The notes: generated from the letters alone by a model not told the origin. Counted from the first letter of the stretch, positions 38,101 to 50,592 are shown. The stretch: 64,000 bases of DNA from Straminergon stramineum (GCA_963920665.1 OY987265.1:14451001-14515000), one strand, 5' to 3'. A program made the numbers and translations.

Positions 38101-40675
38101 GTGGCTGGCCTGGATCTTTTATAAAATGCTGATCCAGTGAGAGTCGTTGAATACTGCAGACGTGTTAACATGTTGACATGAATTTTATTCTTTGTTTACC
38201 CGCAGGCAAAGGATGCCAACAAACTCACTGCAGACTTTCAGGGCGATCCCGGATGGGATACCAACGATGCTACATTTATAATGACGGTTAGCACCTGGTT
38301 GGGAGGCGAGTATCAGCTTGCTAACGGCTGGGGCCCTGAATTGGCCCCTGGTGTTTTTAAGGTGAGAAATATTTCTCCCTCATACTGAATGGAGAATTAG
38401 ACAGCGTATTGGTCCATTCAACTGAACAAATAAGGACCTTCAGTCGTCCATGCATTGCAGGCTTAGAAACCTACCTGCATTGCAGGGTGTTACAATCGGC
38501 GGGGTTTTCTACTAGGGAGAATGTTTTTCTTCGGTAGTCCTTCGCTTGCTATGTAGGATTTACAAGTTTGGATTGTATGCTTTGCAGAAACATAGAGAGT
38601 CGTTTATACAGGAGAATGACTTCTGGTTTCTCTCCCGAAATGGCATCAATACAGTGCGTATTCCAGTGGGATGGTGGATAGCATCGGACCCGAACCCTCC
38701 AGCGCCATACGTTTCAGGGTCCCTTCAAGCTCTTGACAATGCGTTCCAGTGGGCCAAGTATGAGCTCAAATTTCTCATGCCCTAAACTTGTGGTTACCAC
38801 TTATTGTCAGTGTCGTGGAAGGCATCTGCATACTTGAGCCCCTCTCTCAGTTGAGCCCTAAGTATTTTAACTTCTTAACGTGAAAGAACGATAGTTCATG
38901 GACAGGTCAAAAAACTGATCAATATGACTGATCATATTGTGAAGAATATAATTCAGATAGGGCCAAATTTCATGTCAAAAGGATCTGCGAAAGCATTGCA
39001 TATGTTGGTCTAAAATGAAACTACAATTGAACAAGAGAGTACCCTTGTGACCACTCGAAAGTGCGACGAGAACATTAGGCTCAATTTGGATCCTCTTGAT
39101 CCAGTAGAGGTTTAGTAAGATGTGAGAAATTCTGTAAAAAAGGAACTTGACGATCCTGATCTTTATGGATTCACCTAACAGGTGATTGCATTGGCAGTAC
39201 TCATGGTATAAAGGTTATCATTGACCTGCATGCCGCTCCAGGATCACAAAATGGGCAGGAGCACAGTTCTTCACGTGATAGTGTTGCTGAGTGGGCTGAG
39301 CAAGGAGGTCCAACCGACTATGTGTCCGAGACTATCAAGATAATAGACTTTCTTGCTAGCAGGTGATATTCTGAGTCCCATTCTAATACGTTGGACCTAC
39401 CATGGTGTATGTTTCAATTTTCTTGTCAGTTCCAATGCCAGCCTGAGAGGTCTTTGAAATCTCTTGAATCTCTTGGTATGTAGTATTCGGTGGTTGAACT
39501 AGAGTTGTAACAGGTTTGAATGAGATTTTATTGACAGTTTACATCCGTGCTTTCATGTGAAGGTATGCCGAAAATCAAGCATTGTTTGCAATTGAACTTC
39601 TGAACGAGCCAGGCGCAGCGGTGGTACCGCTCAATGTCTTGGAATCCTACTACAAATTGGGATACAGTACAGTAAGAAAGCACACAGCTTCGGCCTATGT
39701 AATTATGTGTCAACGCATAGGAGGCGATTTTGCAGAGCTTGTGAACGTCTTACCAGCTGATAAAGTTGTCCTTGATATCCATTTCTACAACCTCTTCAAT
39801 GATGCTCTCTTTGGCAAGACAACTGCCCAGTGGAATATTGACTACATATACCGCGATCGGCTTGGTCTAGTGAAAAAGCTCAACACGGCCGGAAACGCTC
39901 TCATTTTCGTCGGTAAGTTCTGATTGCCTAACCTTTGATTTGTGTTTGATGTCAGTTAATCAGTGATTTCCCTTTTGCACATTCATGAGGTGGCATTTGC
40001 ACTTCTACAAAACACTCTACAGAACAGTTGGAGATCAAAATTCTGTCTCTAGAATCATGCGACTAGGTATGCTGTATCTAGAGCACAATACTCGGCAATC
40101 TCATGAATTATCCTGACCTAGCTCAATTATAACTAATTCCGACTCCTTCATTTAATCTACTCTATTTTGTTCTAGTCGATGGGCCATCAATCCTGCCCGA
40201 GAAATTTAAAATGATTAGAAACTTTTAGGCCAAAAATCACTTCAATGCTCATTTGAAGCTTGCGTCAATTTTTTGATAATCTGGTCTTTTTCAATGTTTT
40301 GGAATTTTAGAAAGTTTCAAAGAAGGATTTTAGGTGTTCGTTGATCATTTTCATTGCTTCCAGAAATTTCCTGTCAAGAATGCAGAGTTGAGCGTCTCGA
40401 CAATGATTGGGTCTTGAATTACTTCAGAAACATGTCCTTTCAATTGCTAGTTGCTTCATGTTCTATTTGCTTGATCTGCAGGTGAGTGGACAAACGAGTG
40501 GGAGATTAAGGGAGCATCTCAAGCTGATTACCAGAAGTTTGGGGCAGCTCAGCTTGAGGTGTTTGGCCAAGCAACATTTGGATGGGCTTATTGGTCATAC
40601 CAAAACGAATTCAGCCGTTGGTCGTTCAAGCAATCAGTGCAGCAAGGTTACCTCCAAGCTCCAGCAGATGAGTGA
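35130..40675 (+). CDS. Secreted GH5 (GH5_14-like) beta-glucosidase/exo-beta-1,3-glucanase with fascin-like domain
   Basis: Nine exons, all with GT-AG borders and consistent phase: 35130-35192, 36098-36304, 37275-37394, 37856-38050, 38206-38361, 38588-38757, 39198-39362, 39563-39912 and 40482-40675. The product has 539 residues. A signal peptide is likely in exon 1 (GYVALGLLVAT). VRAVSLGGWLVIEKWIKPSLF is the first GH5 strand region. Residues about 91-200 form a beta-trefoil/fascin-like region with repeated WETF blocks and RVFNNMFVSA. The barrel resumes at NTVRIPVGWW (R271). E374 in LLNEPG should be the acid/base and E477 in VGEWTNEW the nucleophile; H432 and Y434 lie in DIHFYN. Rice GH5BG has this architecture and acts on beta-glucosides, so an extracellular wall or glucoside role is inferred. 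The gene is complete, with no frameshift. Confidence 0.95.
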
Positions 40676-42678
40676 CTGATCCGAAAGCCTTAACATAGAA
40701 GGTTTAAGACCCTAAACCTTATCAAACCAAATTTCACAAACACTTTCCTGATCGATACATACAAGTAGGGAGTCAAGTTTCTTCAATCAATTTCTTGGTT
40801 TGTTTTTGACGATTTTGGCCACCAGGGCGATGGTCAGGCATGACCTTGAGTGTAAACATTTGTGAGGGTTGTGCTTGTTCAGAGGACTGATGTGAAGAAA
40901 TTATGCCGATATTATTCTCGGTTGCACTCAAGCTTGATTTAGGACCTGAGTCGATATCCTAATTATCCTAAAAGTCGTGAACTGTCAACCACCATTCGAT
41001 TCTTAGTTCATTACTTATCATAGCTTGCATTTGAAGTCCTTATCAACTTGCATTTTTTTAAGAACAACGGTAAGGCATGATTGTTAATCATATTTCCTTG
41101 TCTTCTTCCCAAAATTGACTTCTTCCTAAATTGGGTTTTAACTTAGATCACACCTATTTTCAGCATCTTGAAATTTCATATCTAGTTGTGCACATGGCGT
41201 CCCAATAATTGCATTTTAGGAGAAAATAGAATTGCCTTTTACCAATGCAAAAGGAGCAGCAAATACTGAGACAATGTATATATTTATAAATGCACGCAAG
41301 GCCTACATTCAAATGCTTATTAAGATGATTGTAGGTGAAGTTATGCTAGCCGCATTGAAGTATGTAATTCTTTGAACATTGCAATGTGCAGTATTGTATC
41401 TGACTATTAGGGTTGGAAATATCTTTCAGAATGTTTCGGAAATTATTTTCTTGGGAATTTCTCATTTTTGCATAGTGAAGATTGGATATAAGAAGTTCTC
41501 TTACTTTTGGTCCTTACATTATTACATTACTTTGAAATCCGATTGTTCAAAGAATATAAATACATAGACTCGAGATATCAAAAATATTGTTTGAAACTTT
41601 GTCAAGTTTTAATTGTATGAACATTGTTAGAAAATTATTTTACAATTGTACATCTACTTGGTATGTTCCCTAGTTTTAAAAATTACCAAAGTTTAAGTAC
41701 AAATTGAAACCAACACCTATGCTGAGACTCTAAACAAAATAAGTATTTTATAAAGCCTTAATTCCCAATGAAGAATTAGGAAGTGAATATGGAATGTTGT
41801 GTGAAAGCATAGAACACTTGTATTATTTTTCTTTGCATGTGTGTCCAACACAAAATTGAACATAACTTCTAGGGATTTTTCTTGATATACTTGAAATGCA
41901 AATTGAAGGTAAATGGGACATTGCTGTAGGCAATCAATAGTTTTGTGTAATTTCTAAAATTATAAAATCATCATTTACTAATTAATTTTTCCAATTTGTC
42001 ACACTAGATTTTAGAGTTTATCTGTATAGCAATGAGTCCAAAATGCTAGTTTTCACTTCAAAATTTAAACATAATATTCCTCAACAAAGCTTTCAAGGAT
42101 TTTTGAAGGAATTCTAAGAAAAGCAAATTAAGTGTCCTCCACATAGTTGCCAAAAAGGCTCTATTGTCTATGAATCTATAAATACACTTCTATGAATATT
42201 TTGTGAAATCTCATCTCCATCAACTTGTTTGAAACAACATTATTTTGTTATATATTTTTTGAATGTTTTCATTAATTTCTAGCAATTTGCACAAAAAATA
42301 AGAATGCACCAATTATTTTTATTTGTACACATCTTTTGGAGTAAATTATATTTACATCCCAATTTTTGGGAATATGTCATATGTAAGGGTATTCTAATTA
42401 TTCATATTTTATTCTAAAAGCTCTAATATCCCCAATATTATTCCTAAATGCTCTTGCTTTTACAATTATGAAAGTCATAATTGTGAAATTGTTAGTTTGT
42501 GACTTCATTTTTGAAAAACCTTTAGGTCAAAAACATCCACAAATGGTACAAGTGTCACATGCTTTCAACCATAAGTCTTGTAAAAGTCATAAATTTTCAA
42601 GTTAATTAATGATGATTTGAATATTTTATGAAATTGTGCAAGGGAAAAGTGAAGAAATATGTATCAAATACTAATTAA
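40676..42678. other. 3' flank of the GH5 gene and spacer
   Basis: The 3' UTR is probably in the first few hundred bases. The rest is AT-rich with no recognised feature. Confidence 0.45.
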
Positions 42679-43528
42679 CCCTTAAAGGACCATTGTCCCT
42701 TCGGGAGACAAATGAGATTTCAGGCAAGTACTTGTGGTCTTAATTTTTGTCTGGATTTTTCGAAATTTTTTATGAAGATAGAAAAATTGATTAGCTTTGT
42801 AGGAATATATTTTTTTCTCATTTGGTGTTTGGGAACAAAAATTATGCCCAAATAAGCTCAAAATAGGGGAGAGGGGGTAGTAAAAAAAAGTTTCAAAAAT
42901 TTGAATTTTTTCATTTTTTCATTTAATTTTCCTTGTAGATTATATTTTTTTCTAAACAGAAAGCTTTGATTCATTCCATTTGGATTTGTTATGAGAAAGT
43001 TATAGACAATCTTGTTTTTTGGACAATTAGAGCATCTTCTTGAAAAAATAACTTGTAGGATTCATTTTTGAATGCAATTTTTACAATTTCTCAAAAAAAA
43101 ATAGGCCCACATGGTTTCATTTTCCTTCTATCTTGTACATACTTCTACTTAACCATTTTTCAAAGAATAAAAATTAATTTTTTTTGTATTATCTTTTTTT
43201 TCCTAGACTCTCAACTCAATTCTCCACCATATAGATTTAAAGCTCAAAACTTTGTAGCGCAAAAAATTAAAGTTAAGAAGTTTCAAAGTCAAATAACCTA
43301 GTCCCACAATGTGAAGAAAAACTTGTTTTCTTCACTTTAAACACAGATATCTTGCAATTTATGTGGTCAAAATTTCTGAAAATTTTTCCACACATATTCA
43401 TACTAGTTAGGTGTAAGATCCTACAGTTAGATGTGCAAAAAATAAAATTTTCAACTTTTTTACTCTTTGCTCTAAAAATGGCAGTTTTGAGTGTTTTTTT
43501 CAAAATAAAGGCCTTGGTCCTTTATGGG
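42679..43528. mobile_element. TTAA-flanked TIR element, family P, copy 3
   Basis: An 850-bp element between TTAA at 42675-42678 and 43529-43532. Ends CCCTTAAAGGACCATTG and TTGGTCCTTTATGGG. It aligns with copy 2 (6759-7682) almost throughout: GTCCCTTCGGGAGAC near the left end, AAAGCTTTGATTCATTCCAT in the middle and AGATCCTACAGTTAGATGTG near the right end. Confidence 0.85.
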
Positions 43529-44885
43529 TTAAACATGCCTAACAATTTTACTCTATGTCTCTATTTGTATGCAAACCAAATTTTTAATGTCATTATATAT
43601 TTCAAAAATCAACAAACCATAACAATAGGGCCAAATTTTAAATTATAATAAATAATTATAATTGCAAATTGCAAATTATAATAAATAATAATTTGCTAGA
43701 GGATAGTGCATGTGATGCAAGACCTAGAGGGTACTAGCCAATCTATCCTAACTACACTAAAAACTTTATTATGTGTCACCTACATGAATTGATTTTTTAA
43801 TGCTCTAAATTTCACTTTTGATGAATATTTTTACAAGCTAAGTTTGTAGACATTCTCTTCTTTTGATAGTATTGATATTTATGTTCTTGGTGAAATATTA
43901 ATCTTTCATAAAAAAGTATAGCCTTGAATAAATAGTTTGTACAGGTGACACAAAATGCAAATTTTGGTATAGTTTATACGAAAGTAGGGTATAGAATGAG
44001 AGTGAATGTAAGGGGACTAAGCTCTCGTTTACATATGTTAAATATTTTATAGTGGTTATGTAAATCTTCTATTAAATATTTGAGGTTTGTTTTTGATAAT
44101 TTAAATTCATATAGGTGTAGGTTGTTACAAGAAATATTTGTTATTCAGGGTTCAAATTAACCTATTTCAATGAGTGTTGTGACTTTTGGAATAATAGTTT
44201 TTTAAATGAAATAGAATATGAATAATTTATAAAGTATTGAAATTAAAATAGAATGTCTCTAAAAATTTAGACCAGAAAAATTAATCTCTAAAAGTTATGC
44301 ACAAAAATAGTGTGCAATGGAAAATAACCCAAGAATAGACATTTTCATGCTTAATTTTACAAAATTGTAAGAAAATTCAAAAATTCAAAATTCAAAAAGT
44401 ATTTTATCCTAATTTGAAGATGCTCCTTCTCAACGATTTTCATCTTTGGGGAAAAAAATTGTATTCTTTGCACTTGTATAAAGGTAGTGCACTTTGAGCA
44501 CATGTGAAAGGTGGACAATTTTTTCTTTTTAGAAAGTCTCTTTGTGGTCTTGTGAACTTTAGTAGAAGTCATATTATACCAATTTTGAAATCCAAATTTT
44601 CATTTTTGGGTCAAAAATAGTGAATGGATCCCTCCCAAATGGCCAAAGTAGACATCCAATTAGGGTTGTTTAAAAATAGTAAAATAATTTTTTTGAAATG
44701 CAAAAATTATTCAATGTTTGCAACTATTATATGTACCTTCCTTCCAAATTTCATACAAAACTGACATACAATACAAAAGTTATGAGCAATAAACCACCTA
44801 TCCAAGGCCAAAGGGGCAGAAAATAGGTCAAGCTATATTTCTTGCAATCACCCATGTATATTTACATATCCTATTTGTTGCTTAT
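43529..44885. other. Spacer, nothing recognised
   Basis: AT-rich, with no supported gene. A short AAATTATAATAAATAAT duplication lies near 43640-43690. Confidence 0.4.
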
Positions 44886-45807
44886 CCCCTAAAGGACCAA
44901 CCTGTGTTTTTTGGGTGTATAGCAATTTTGGGCAGGTACGTGTGGCTGGAGATTTCCATATTTTTTACCCAAATTTTAATAGAAGGAGGGGATGAGGAAT
45001 ATCTTTCAGATGCACTAAATCTCATGACATATGGAAATACGAGTCAAAAGTTATGGCCTAATATGTTTTGCTTTTTTTCATAAATGGGCAATTCGAGAAG
45101 ATTAAAAAAAATCTTCTTTTTCATAAACTGAAATTTGAAATTGGTACTCTAGAGTTATATATAATTGGAAAGCTTTGAATCATTCCATTTTGATCAAGGA
45201 GTCAAAAGTTATGAGGATTTTTTGTTTGCGGGCAATTATGGATTCTCTACTCTAAAATAAACTTCAAAGTCCTTTATCTTACTCCATTTTCAATATTTTT
45301 TGAAAAAAAAAAAAATCATATGATATAGATTGTTTATTATAACATTGCAACCATTGGGATTGGGATTTTTCAATTCCATAATTAAATTCTTAACAATTTA
45401 GTATTTTGAATCATTCTCTACTACTATCTACTTACTATTTTTTTCCTATATGTTGCACAATTCCAAATGATCTGAAATTTTTCAAGCTTGTGGCCAACTT
45501 GTCTAGGAAAAAGAATCCAAGAATCACCACCATTTGGGACATTTTTTCATAGAAAAGTGAGCTTGTGAAGTGTAGCTGCCTTGTTCTTTGAAGGGCCCAA
45601 AAAATGATTTCACTAAATTTAAATGTTTATATCTTGCAATCTATGTGGTGGAAATTTCTGAAATTTTTACCACATGCTCTCAAGTCAGTATAATACAATA
45701 TCCTACAGTTAAATGTGTCTAAAAAAAATTCAAAAATTTGGTACCTATACTAAAAATGGTAGTTTGGAAGCATTTTTAGTGAAAACATAGTCATAGAACT
45801 TTAGGGG
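44886..45807. mobile_element. Family P element, copy 5, with TTAT flanks
   Basis: A 922-bp element. Left end CCCCTAAAGGACCAAC after TTAT (44882-44885); right end CTTTAGGGG before TTAT (45808-45811). The interior shares AAAGCTTTGAATCATTCCAT, ATATCTTGCAATCTATGTGG and TCCTACAGTTAAATGTG with copies 2 and 3. Confidence 0.8.
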
Positions 45808-46810
45808 TTATATGCATTGCTTTTGTTTTGAATACCATTGATCATTTTAACTTTTTGTATTGAAATTTTGTTGTATTTGAGTTGTGTAAACATTTGGTGA
45901 AATTTGGTGTTTATATTATAGCAATATTATGTATTTGTAGGAGTAGAATTCTCTCTAAAAATACATATATATATTAGAGAGAGAGAGACCATATTAAGCT
46001 TTTAAAGCTTTCTATTGGCCAAAATAGATTATTATATTTTGGGGCAAGTTTTGATTTTAGATTAGTGGGTGGCTATTCAAGTCCAAAATGTAGATGGTGG
46101 GATTAGAAAAGGGTTGACTTTGGAGCCTCCTACTTAAGAGTATCCACATCCTAACACAACCTCAAAGGGCCTAGGCAGAAAAGTGTTTGAAGGGAGTCCA
46201 AATTTGCCTCACCTTTGCATGACACAATCCATTGTAGATTCTCATTTTTTTAGAGTTTGATCCTCTCTCTTTGTCTTCCAAAGGGAAGTCATATACAAAA
46301 TACACTCAAAAACTCTGAAATTTTCACCCAAGATGTATATTATGGTGTATAACATCATGGTATAAGCCAAAATTATACTGTCACTCTAAAATTAGAAAAT
46401 CAACAAACCATAATTACAGGCCCAAAGCTTGTATTCCTATAAACTATTGAAATTTATGAATTTTTCAAATTTCCAATTGGAGTATAAATTGCACTTGATA
46501 AGCTTCATTTCATTAGTTGAACTCAAATTCAAAAAAACATCATTTTTATGGCTAAAATTCACAGCAAGAGAAAATAACAAGAAATGACCAAAATACACTA
46601 CAAAGGTGATCCGTGGATTGAGCATTTTCTTCTTCTTCTTTAGTAAATTCAGTATTACCATAGTAAGGGAATTTGCAATACAAAAATTCACTAGAAATGT
46701 ACTCAAGCAACTCAATCCTAAACAAATTGGATGAAAAAACGTTTTTTCCCATCTTACAGTCAGTCTTACTGTAACTTAGGTGTGAACTCATCATCCAAAC
46801 ATACAACTTA
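45808..46810. other. Spacer with (TA)n(GA)n microsatellite
   Basis: ATATATATATTAGAGAGAGAGAG lies at about 45965-45988. No gene seen. Confidence 0.5.
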
Positions 46811-46812
46811 CT

Positions 46813-47145
46813 TTAAGGTAGGAGGCTCGAAATCCGCACAGGCTCTAAAACCGCACACCTCCTCAAATGTACATTGTTTGTACATGGGATTTTTTCATCT
46901 TTACAGGGATGTACCAATGGTGTACATTTTAGGAGGTGTGCGGTTTAGGAGCCCTATGCCATTTCGACTTCAAAAATTCATAACTAATTCTACAAAGCTC
47001 CAAAAAATATGAGACGACTTGGGTCAGATGTCAATTCCTCTTGTCTTTAAAGAAAAATTTACTGAAAAATATTTCAATGAGTTTCACCTGCCCGAAAATC
47101 AGTTTCAGCTCTTAGATGGGCGCTATATGGACCTCCTACCTTAGT
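46813..47145. mobile_element. TIR element enclosing a near-perfect hairpin
   Basis: Outer ends TAAGGTAGGAGG (near 46813) and CCTCCTACCTTA (near 47134-47145) are inverted repeats related to the AAGGTAG ends of the elements at 2566 and 49736. Inside, 46840-46953 is a foldback: CTAAAACCGCACACCTCCT on one side, and AGGAGGTGTGCGGTTTAGG on the other. The TTA at each side may be a target site. Confidence 0.65.
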
Positions 47146-47634
47146 TTCTGCAGCGATGTTACAGGCTTCAGTTAATTCTGTCAGTCATTGCTTAATATAT
47201 ATTTGATGATTTTTATTGATTCCGCCACAACACAAACAGACAAAGGCCAACGATCAGTCAACTCAAATTCTCAAAACAGTGTGGTCAAGTGGAAGATCAT
47301 TGATCAATAAGTTAACTTGTTTTCTTATCGGCGCAATTGATACAACGGCGAGAGCCGAGAGGAACGATCAATCAGTTCAGTTGTTGTGTTTGTGTCTTAT
47401 TAAATTCACACGGTTTTTGCAATTGAAATGGTCATATGCTTATCAGAGACTACCGTACCTTAGTCCGGATGTGGGGCTCATACAGACTGTCCTCGGCTAC
47501 CGTATATGGTAAAACTGTACCACGTGCATTCGTCATGCCCAACATCGTCCACCCAGCATTTTTTTTTCATTTTCTTTTGCTGGCCTGACTCTTAAGAATT
47601 TGGTTGAGGTTTCTAGACTATAGTTAACCCTTAA
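47146..47634. other. Spacer, nothing recognised
   Basis: No gene seen. It ends in two consecutive TTAACCC motifs at 47624 and 47631. Confidence 0.4.
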
Positions 47635-48050
47635 CCCTTAAAATGTCGAAGCGGATGTTTTGTGTCCGATGGATGATAAAGAATCTCTCCATGTAGGACA
47701 AAACTACATCTATTCATCCTTGTAATTTTGTGAGAAAAGAATAGGTCCTAAACAGTAGTATGACTTCCAAAGAATATTTTTGATTTTTTTAAAGTAGATG
47801 ATGTTACATCGTTCCAAAAGCAATGATTTCCACGATCATCGGACTAGTGACCATGAAAATCCTCCCTTTTGGAATTGTGTGACATCATCTACTTCAAAAA
47901 ATCCAAAAATATCTATTGGAGGTCAAACTATTGTAGACGATCTCCCCATTTCACACAAAATTTCGAGGATGAATAGTTGCACTTTTGTTCCACATAGAAA
48001 GATACTCTGTCATCCATTAGAGACGAAACGTCCATGTCAATGATTATGGG
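47635..48050. mobile_element. Palindromic family F2 element
   Basis: A 416-bp element between TTAA at 47631-47634 and 48051-48054. The two halves are imperfect reverse complements of about 200 bp each. The left arm has GATGGATGATAAAGAATCT and ATTCATCCTTGTAATTTTGTG. The right arm, reversed, has AATGGATGACAGAGTATCT and ATTCATCCTCGAAATTTTGTG. It looks like two 224-bp F2 units head to head. The shadow frame at 47798-48043 is not a gene. Confidence 0.8.
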
Positions 48051-49735
48051 TTAATGAGAAGTTAATTCAATTACATTCACCTATAGCCCCCACTGAACAT
48101 TGTTGTTTTTCAAATGATTCCAAGAAGTAATGAAACTCGAGGATAACAAATATGAGTCTTCGTTTTCTCCCAAGACAATCGAAATCAAAGCTCTCCAACT
48201 AATGTTATAAATATTGTTTTTAAGCCCATAAATGACCTACTAAACAAGAAACTATTCTACATGAGGCTTTGTCCTTGGAAGACTTGCTTGCTTCTCAAGG
48301 AATAGTAAAATCCTCACTTGCTCAAACAAGCTTCCTCACATGTATATAGTTTTTGTCAATGCAAAACCTCTTGTCATTGGTTTAGAGCTTATAAAGAATC
48401 TTATTTTTGCATGAACCACAAAGACTCTTTCCTACCTATTTTGAATAACCCTATTAAATTGATTTGTTCTAATAATGAGGGAGGAAATTAGCATTACCTA
48501 AAAATTAATTGCAATCACAAAATGTTAGTTTTGTGGAGACAAATCAAAGTAAGCTAACTACACCTAATGTTGACAGCTTCTAAAATTGAACACTCTAGAT
48601 TCTTGCCTAAAATGTACTCTCACTATTCACAAGAGTCTATGGTTGGTTTTAGAAACACCTATTTTCAACACTTTGAAAATTCATAGTTTATTTATACTAT
48701 GTCCAAAACATGCATTCTACAAGAATCTAGAATCCCCTTTTGACTACCTACAAGACCCCACAAAAAGTTCTTCAATATAATACTCTAAACCATGATCAAT
48801 AACTTATTTGTACGATTTTTAGGTGTAGTTATCTTACCACAATTGTTGGCTCTTGATAAATGGGAGGATGCTTCCTATTGATAGAAACTACCCTAAAGAA
48901 GAACGAGCCTTTGTAGAGTAGCTGCTTATTGTGTTGTAAGGTAGTCTACTCTTAAAGCAAGCTTTTAAAGGTTGGTTGGCCTTTTTGATGATTCTCAAAT
49001 GCACGAAATTATTTTTTTCTTCTTTTTCACTTGAAGAAAAATTGATGTGGAATCTAACCCAAGTGGTTTCATATTTTTCGGAGCATTTTTGAATTACTTA
49101 TGAATTTCTAAAGAATTCTATCATAGCTACCTATTTATGATAGTAGGCCTTACAAAACCCAAACATGCATAGTCTGAAAAAAGATATGGCTTCACGAGAA
49201 ACAAGCAGTGCGGCATGCAGAAAGTAATAGATAGGGTTTCAAAATGCGACCTTTACTAAAATTAACTCTAAAAGGGCCAAGGCCTATTTTTTGACAAAAA
49301 TCACTTGGAAATTGTCATTTCTACTGCATTCATTCAAGAAAAAAAAATTAAAATTAAAAAATCTAACCGTAGGATCTTGCACTATACTTGTATGAGATCA
49401 CGTGGTAAATTTTTTTTTTATCACGTTTGATTGTATAGATTGGAAAATATTAGCATTCAAAGTTCTCGGGGAATTTTTTTTGAATTCAAGTAAACATTTT
49501 AGTAATGAACCCACCTTGGCTCTTATTCCATCTACTAGCAAATTATAAAGGAACATTTGACAAATGTTAAATTGCTCTGAAATCATTCATAAAACATTCA
49601 ATGCTTAGCTGACATATCCATTTTACAACCTCTTAATGTCAATTTCAGACCCTAGCTAGGGACAATTTAGAGAAGAAGGTCAAAATTACAGCAGACTACA
49701 ATAGGCTGGTATCCTTTGTCAAAGTCTGGCGCTAT
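48051..49735. other. Spacer with a reversed family P end
   Basis: At about 49262, TTAACTCTAAAAGGGCCAAGG is the inverse of a family P right end, followed by inverse interior sequence to about 49460. No gene seen. Confidence 0.45.
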
Positions 49736-50154
49736 AAGGTAGCAATACCTAAAATGGACACTTGTTTGAGATGAAGTGATTGAGAGGGTTTGTGTTCCAA
49801 AAAAATTTGTCTTCGTGTTAGGAAATGGTTTTAGGAAACCATCAAAATTAGTTTCATATTTTTCCAAGCTTGTATGACTATTCTACAAATTTTTGAAGAC
49901 AACTTCATAGATGTACCTACTTTGGCCACTAGACTAACACCAAAGCGGGCACGGAAACATCCAAAAGGGACACACTCTAAATTTGAATTAAGTGCGGGTG
50001 ATTGGCTACTTCTTGAAAACGTGACAACTTCTTGGAACCCCACATGTCCACTTTAGAACCCCACTTGTCTACTTTGGGTCCACAAGCCCTTGGATTTAGG
50101 TTGTTTTCTAAGTGTCCATAAACAACTCCTGTTCGTATTAGGTGTTCCTACCTT
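49736..50154 (-). mobile_element. TIR element with AAGGTAG ends, copy 2 (inverted relative of 2566-2984)
   Basis: Ends AAGGTAGCAATACCTAAAATG (left) and, reverse-complemented, AAGGTAGGAACACCTAATACG (right). It carries on the minus strand an open frame at 49831-50043 of 70 codons, colinear with that of copy 1 and starting MGFQEVVTF in both. An internal segment AAGTGGACATGTGGGGTTCC duplicates its neighbour, which copy 1 lacks. Confidence 0.75.
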
Positions 50155-50592
50155 ATTTCCCCCAAAACGAGTGGCTGATCCAACCCATCCTAAAGCTTTA
50201 AAAAGTCGGTAAAACAATCGGTACCCACTTGTCAACCACGATCCCGCGGGCAAACAGAGTCAAAACGTCATCACATGTGCTCCACTATTATTCATTGCCC
50301 ATCCTTGGATTTCACCGTCAGTACCGCCAGTACCGTCAAGCATTTGTACAATTGTACGCTACTCCTGCAGTCACAAACACACTTCTTTTGCAACCATTTT
50401 GATTCCAAGGCAAGCCTTTTGTTGCAATCACCTGCAACGTCCCTCGCTAGCTTCTTTCATTTGAGCTCTGATCAGGAACAGTCGTAGCTTGTTCGGTGCA
50501 CTTACCGACGCGCGCGAGAGAACCAAACTTGTTTTAGTTTCGCGCGTTTCCAGGCGGTGTTGATCGATTGTCGTTGAAACAATTGAGACGAG
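50155..50592. other. 5' flank of the repeat-protein gene
   Basis: The composition shifts toward G and C from about 50280. 50500-50592 (GACGCGCGCGAGAG... region) is probably 5' UTR. No defined promoter motif. Confidence 0.45.
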
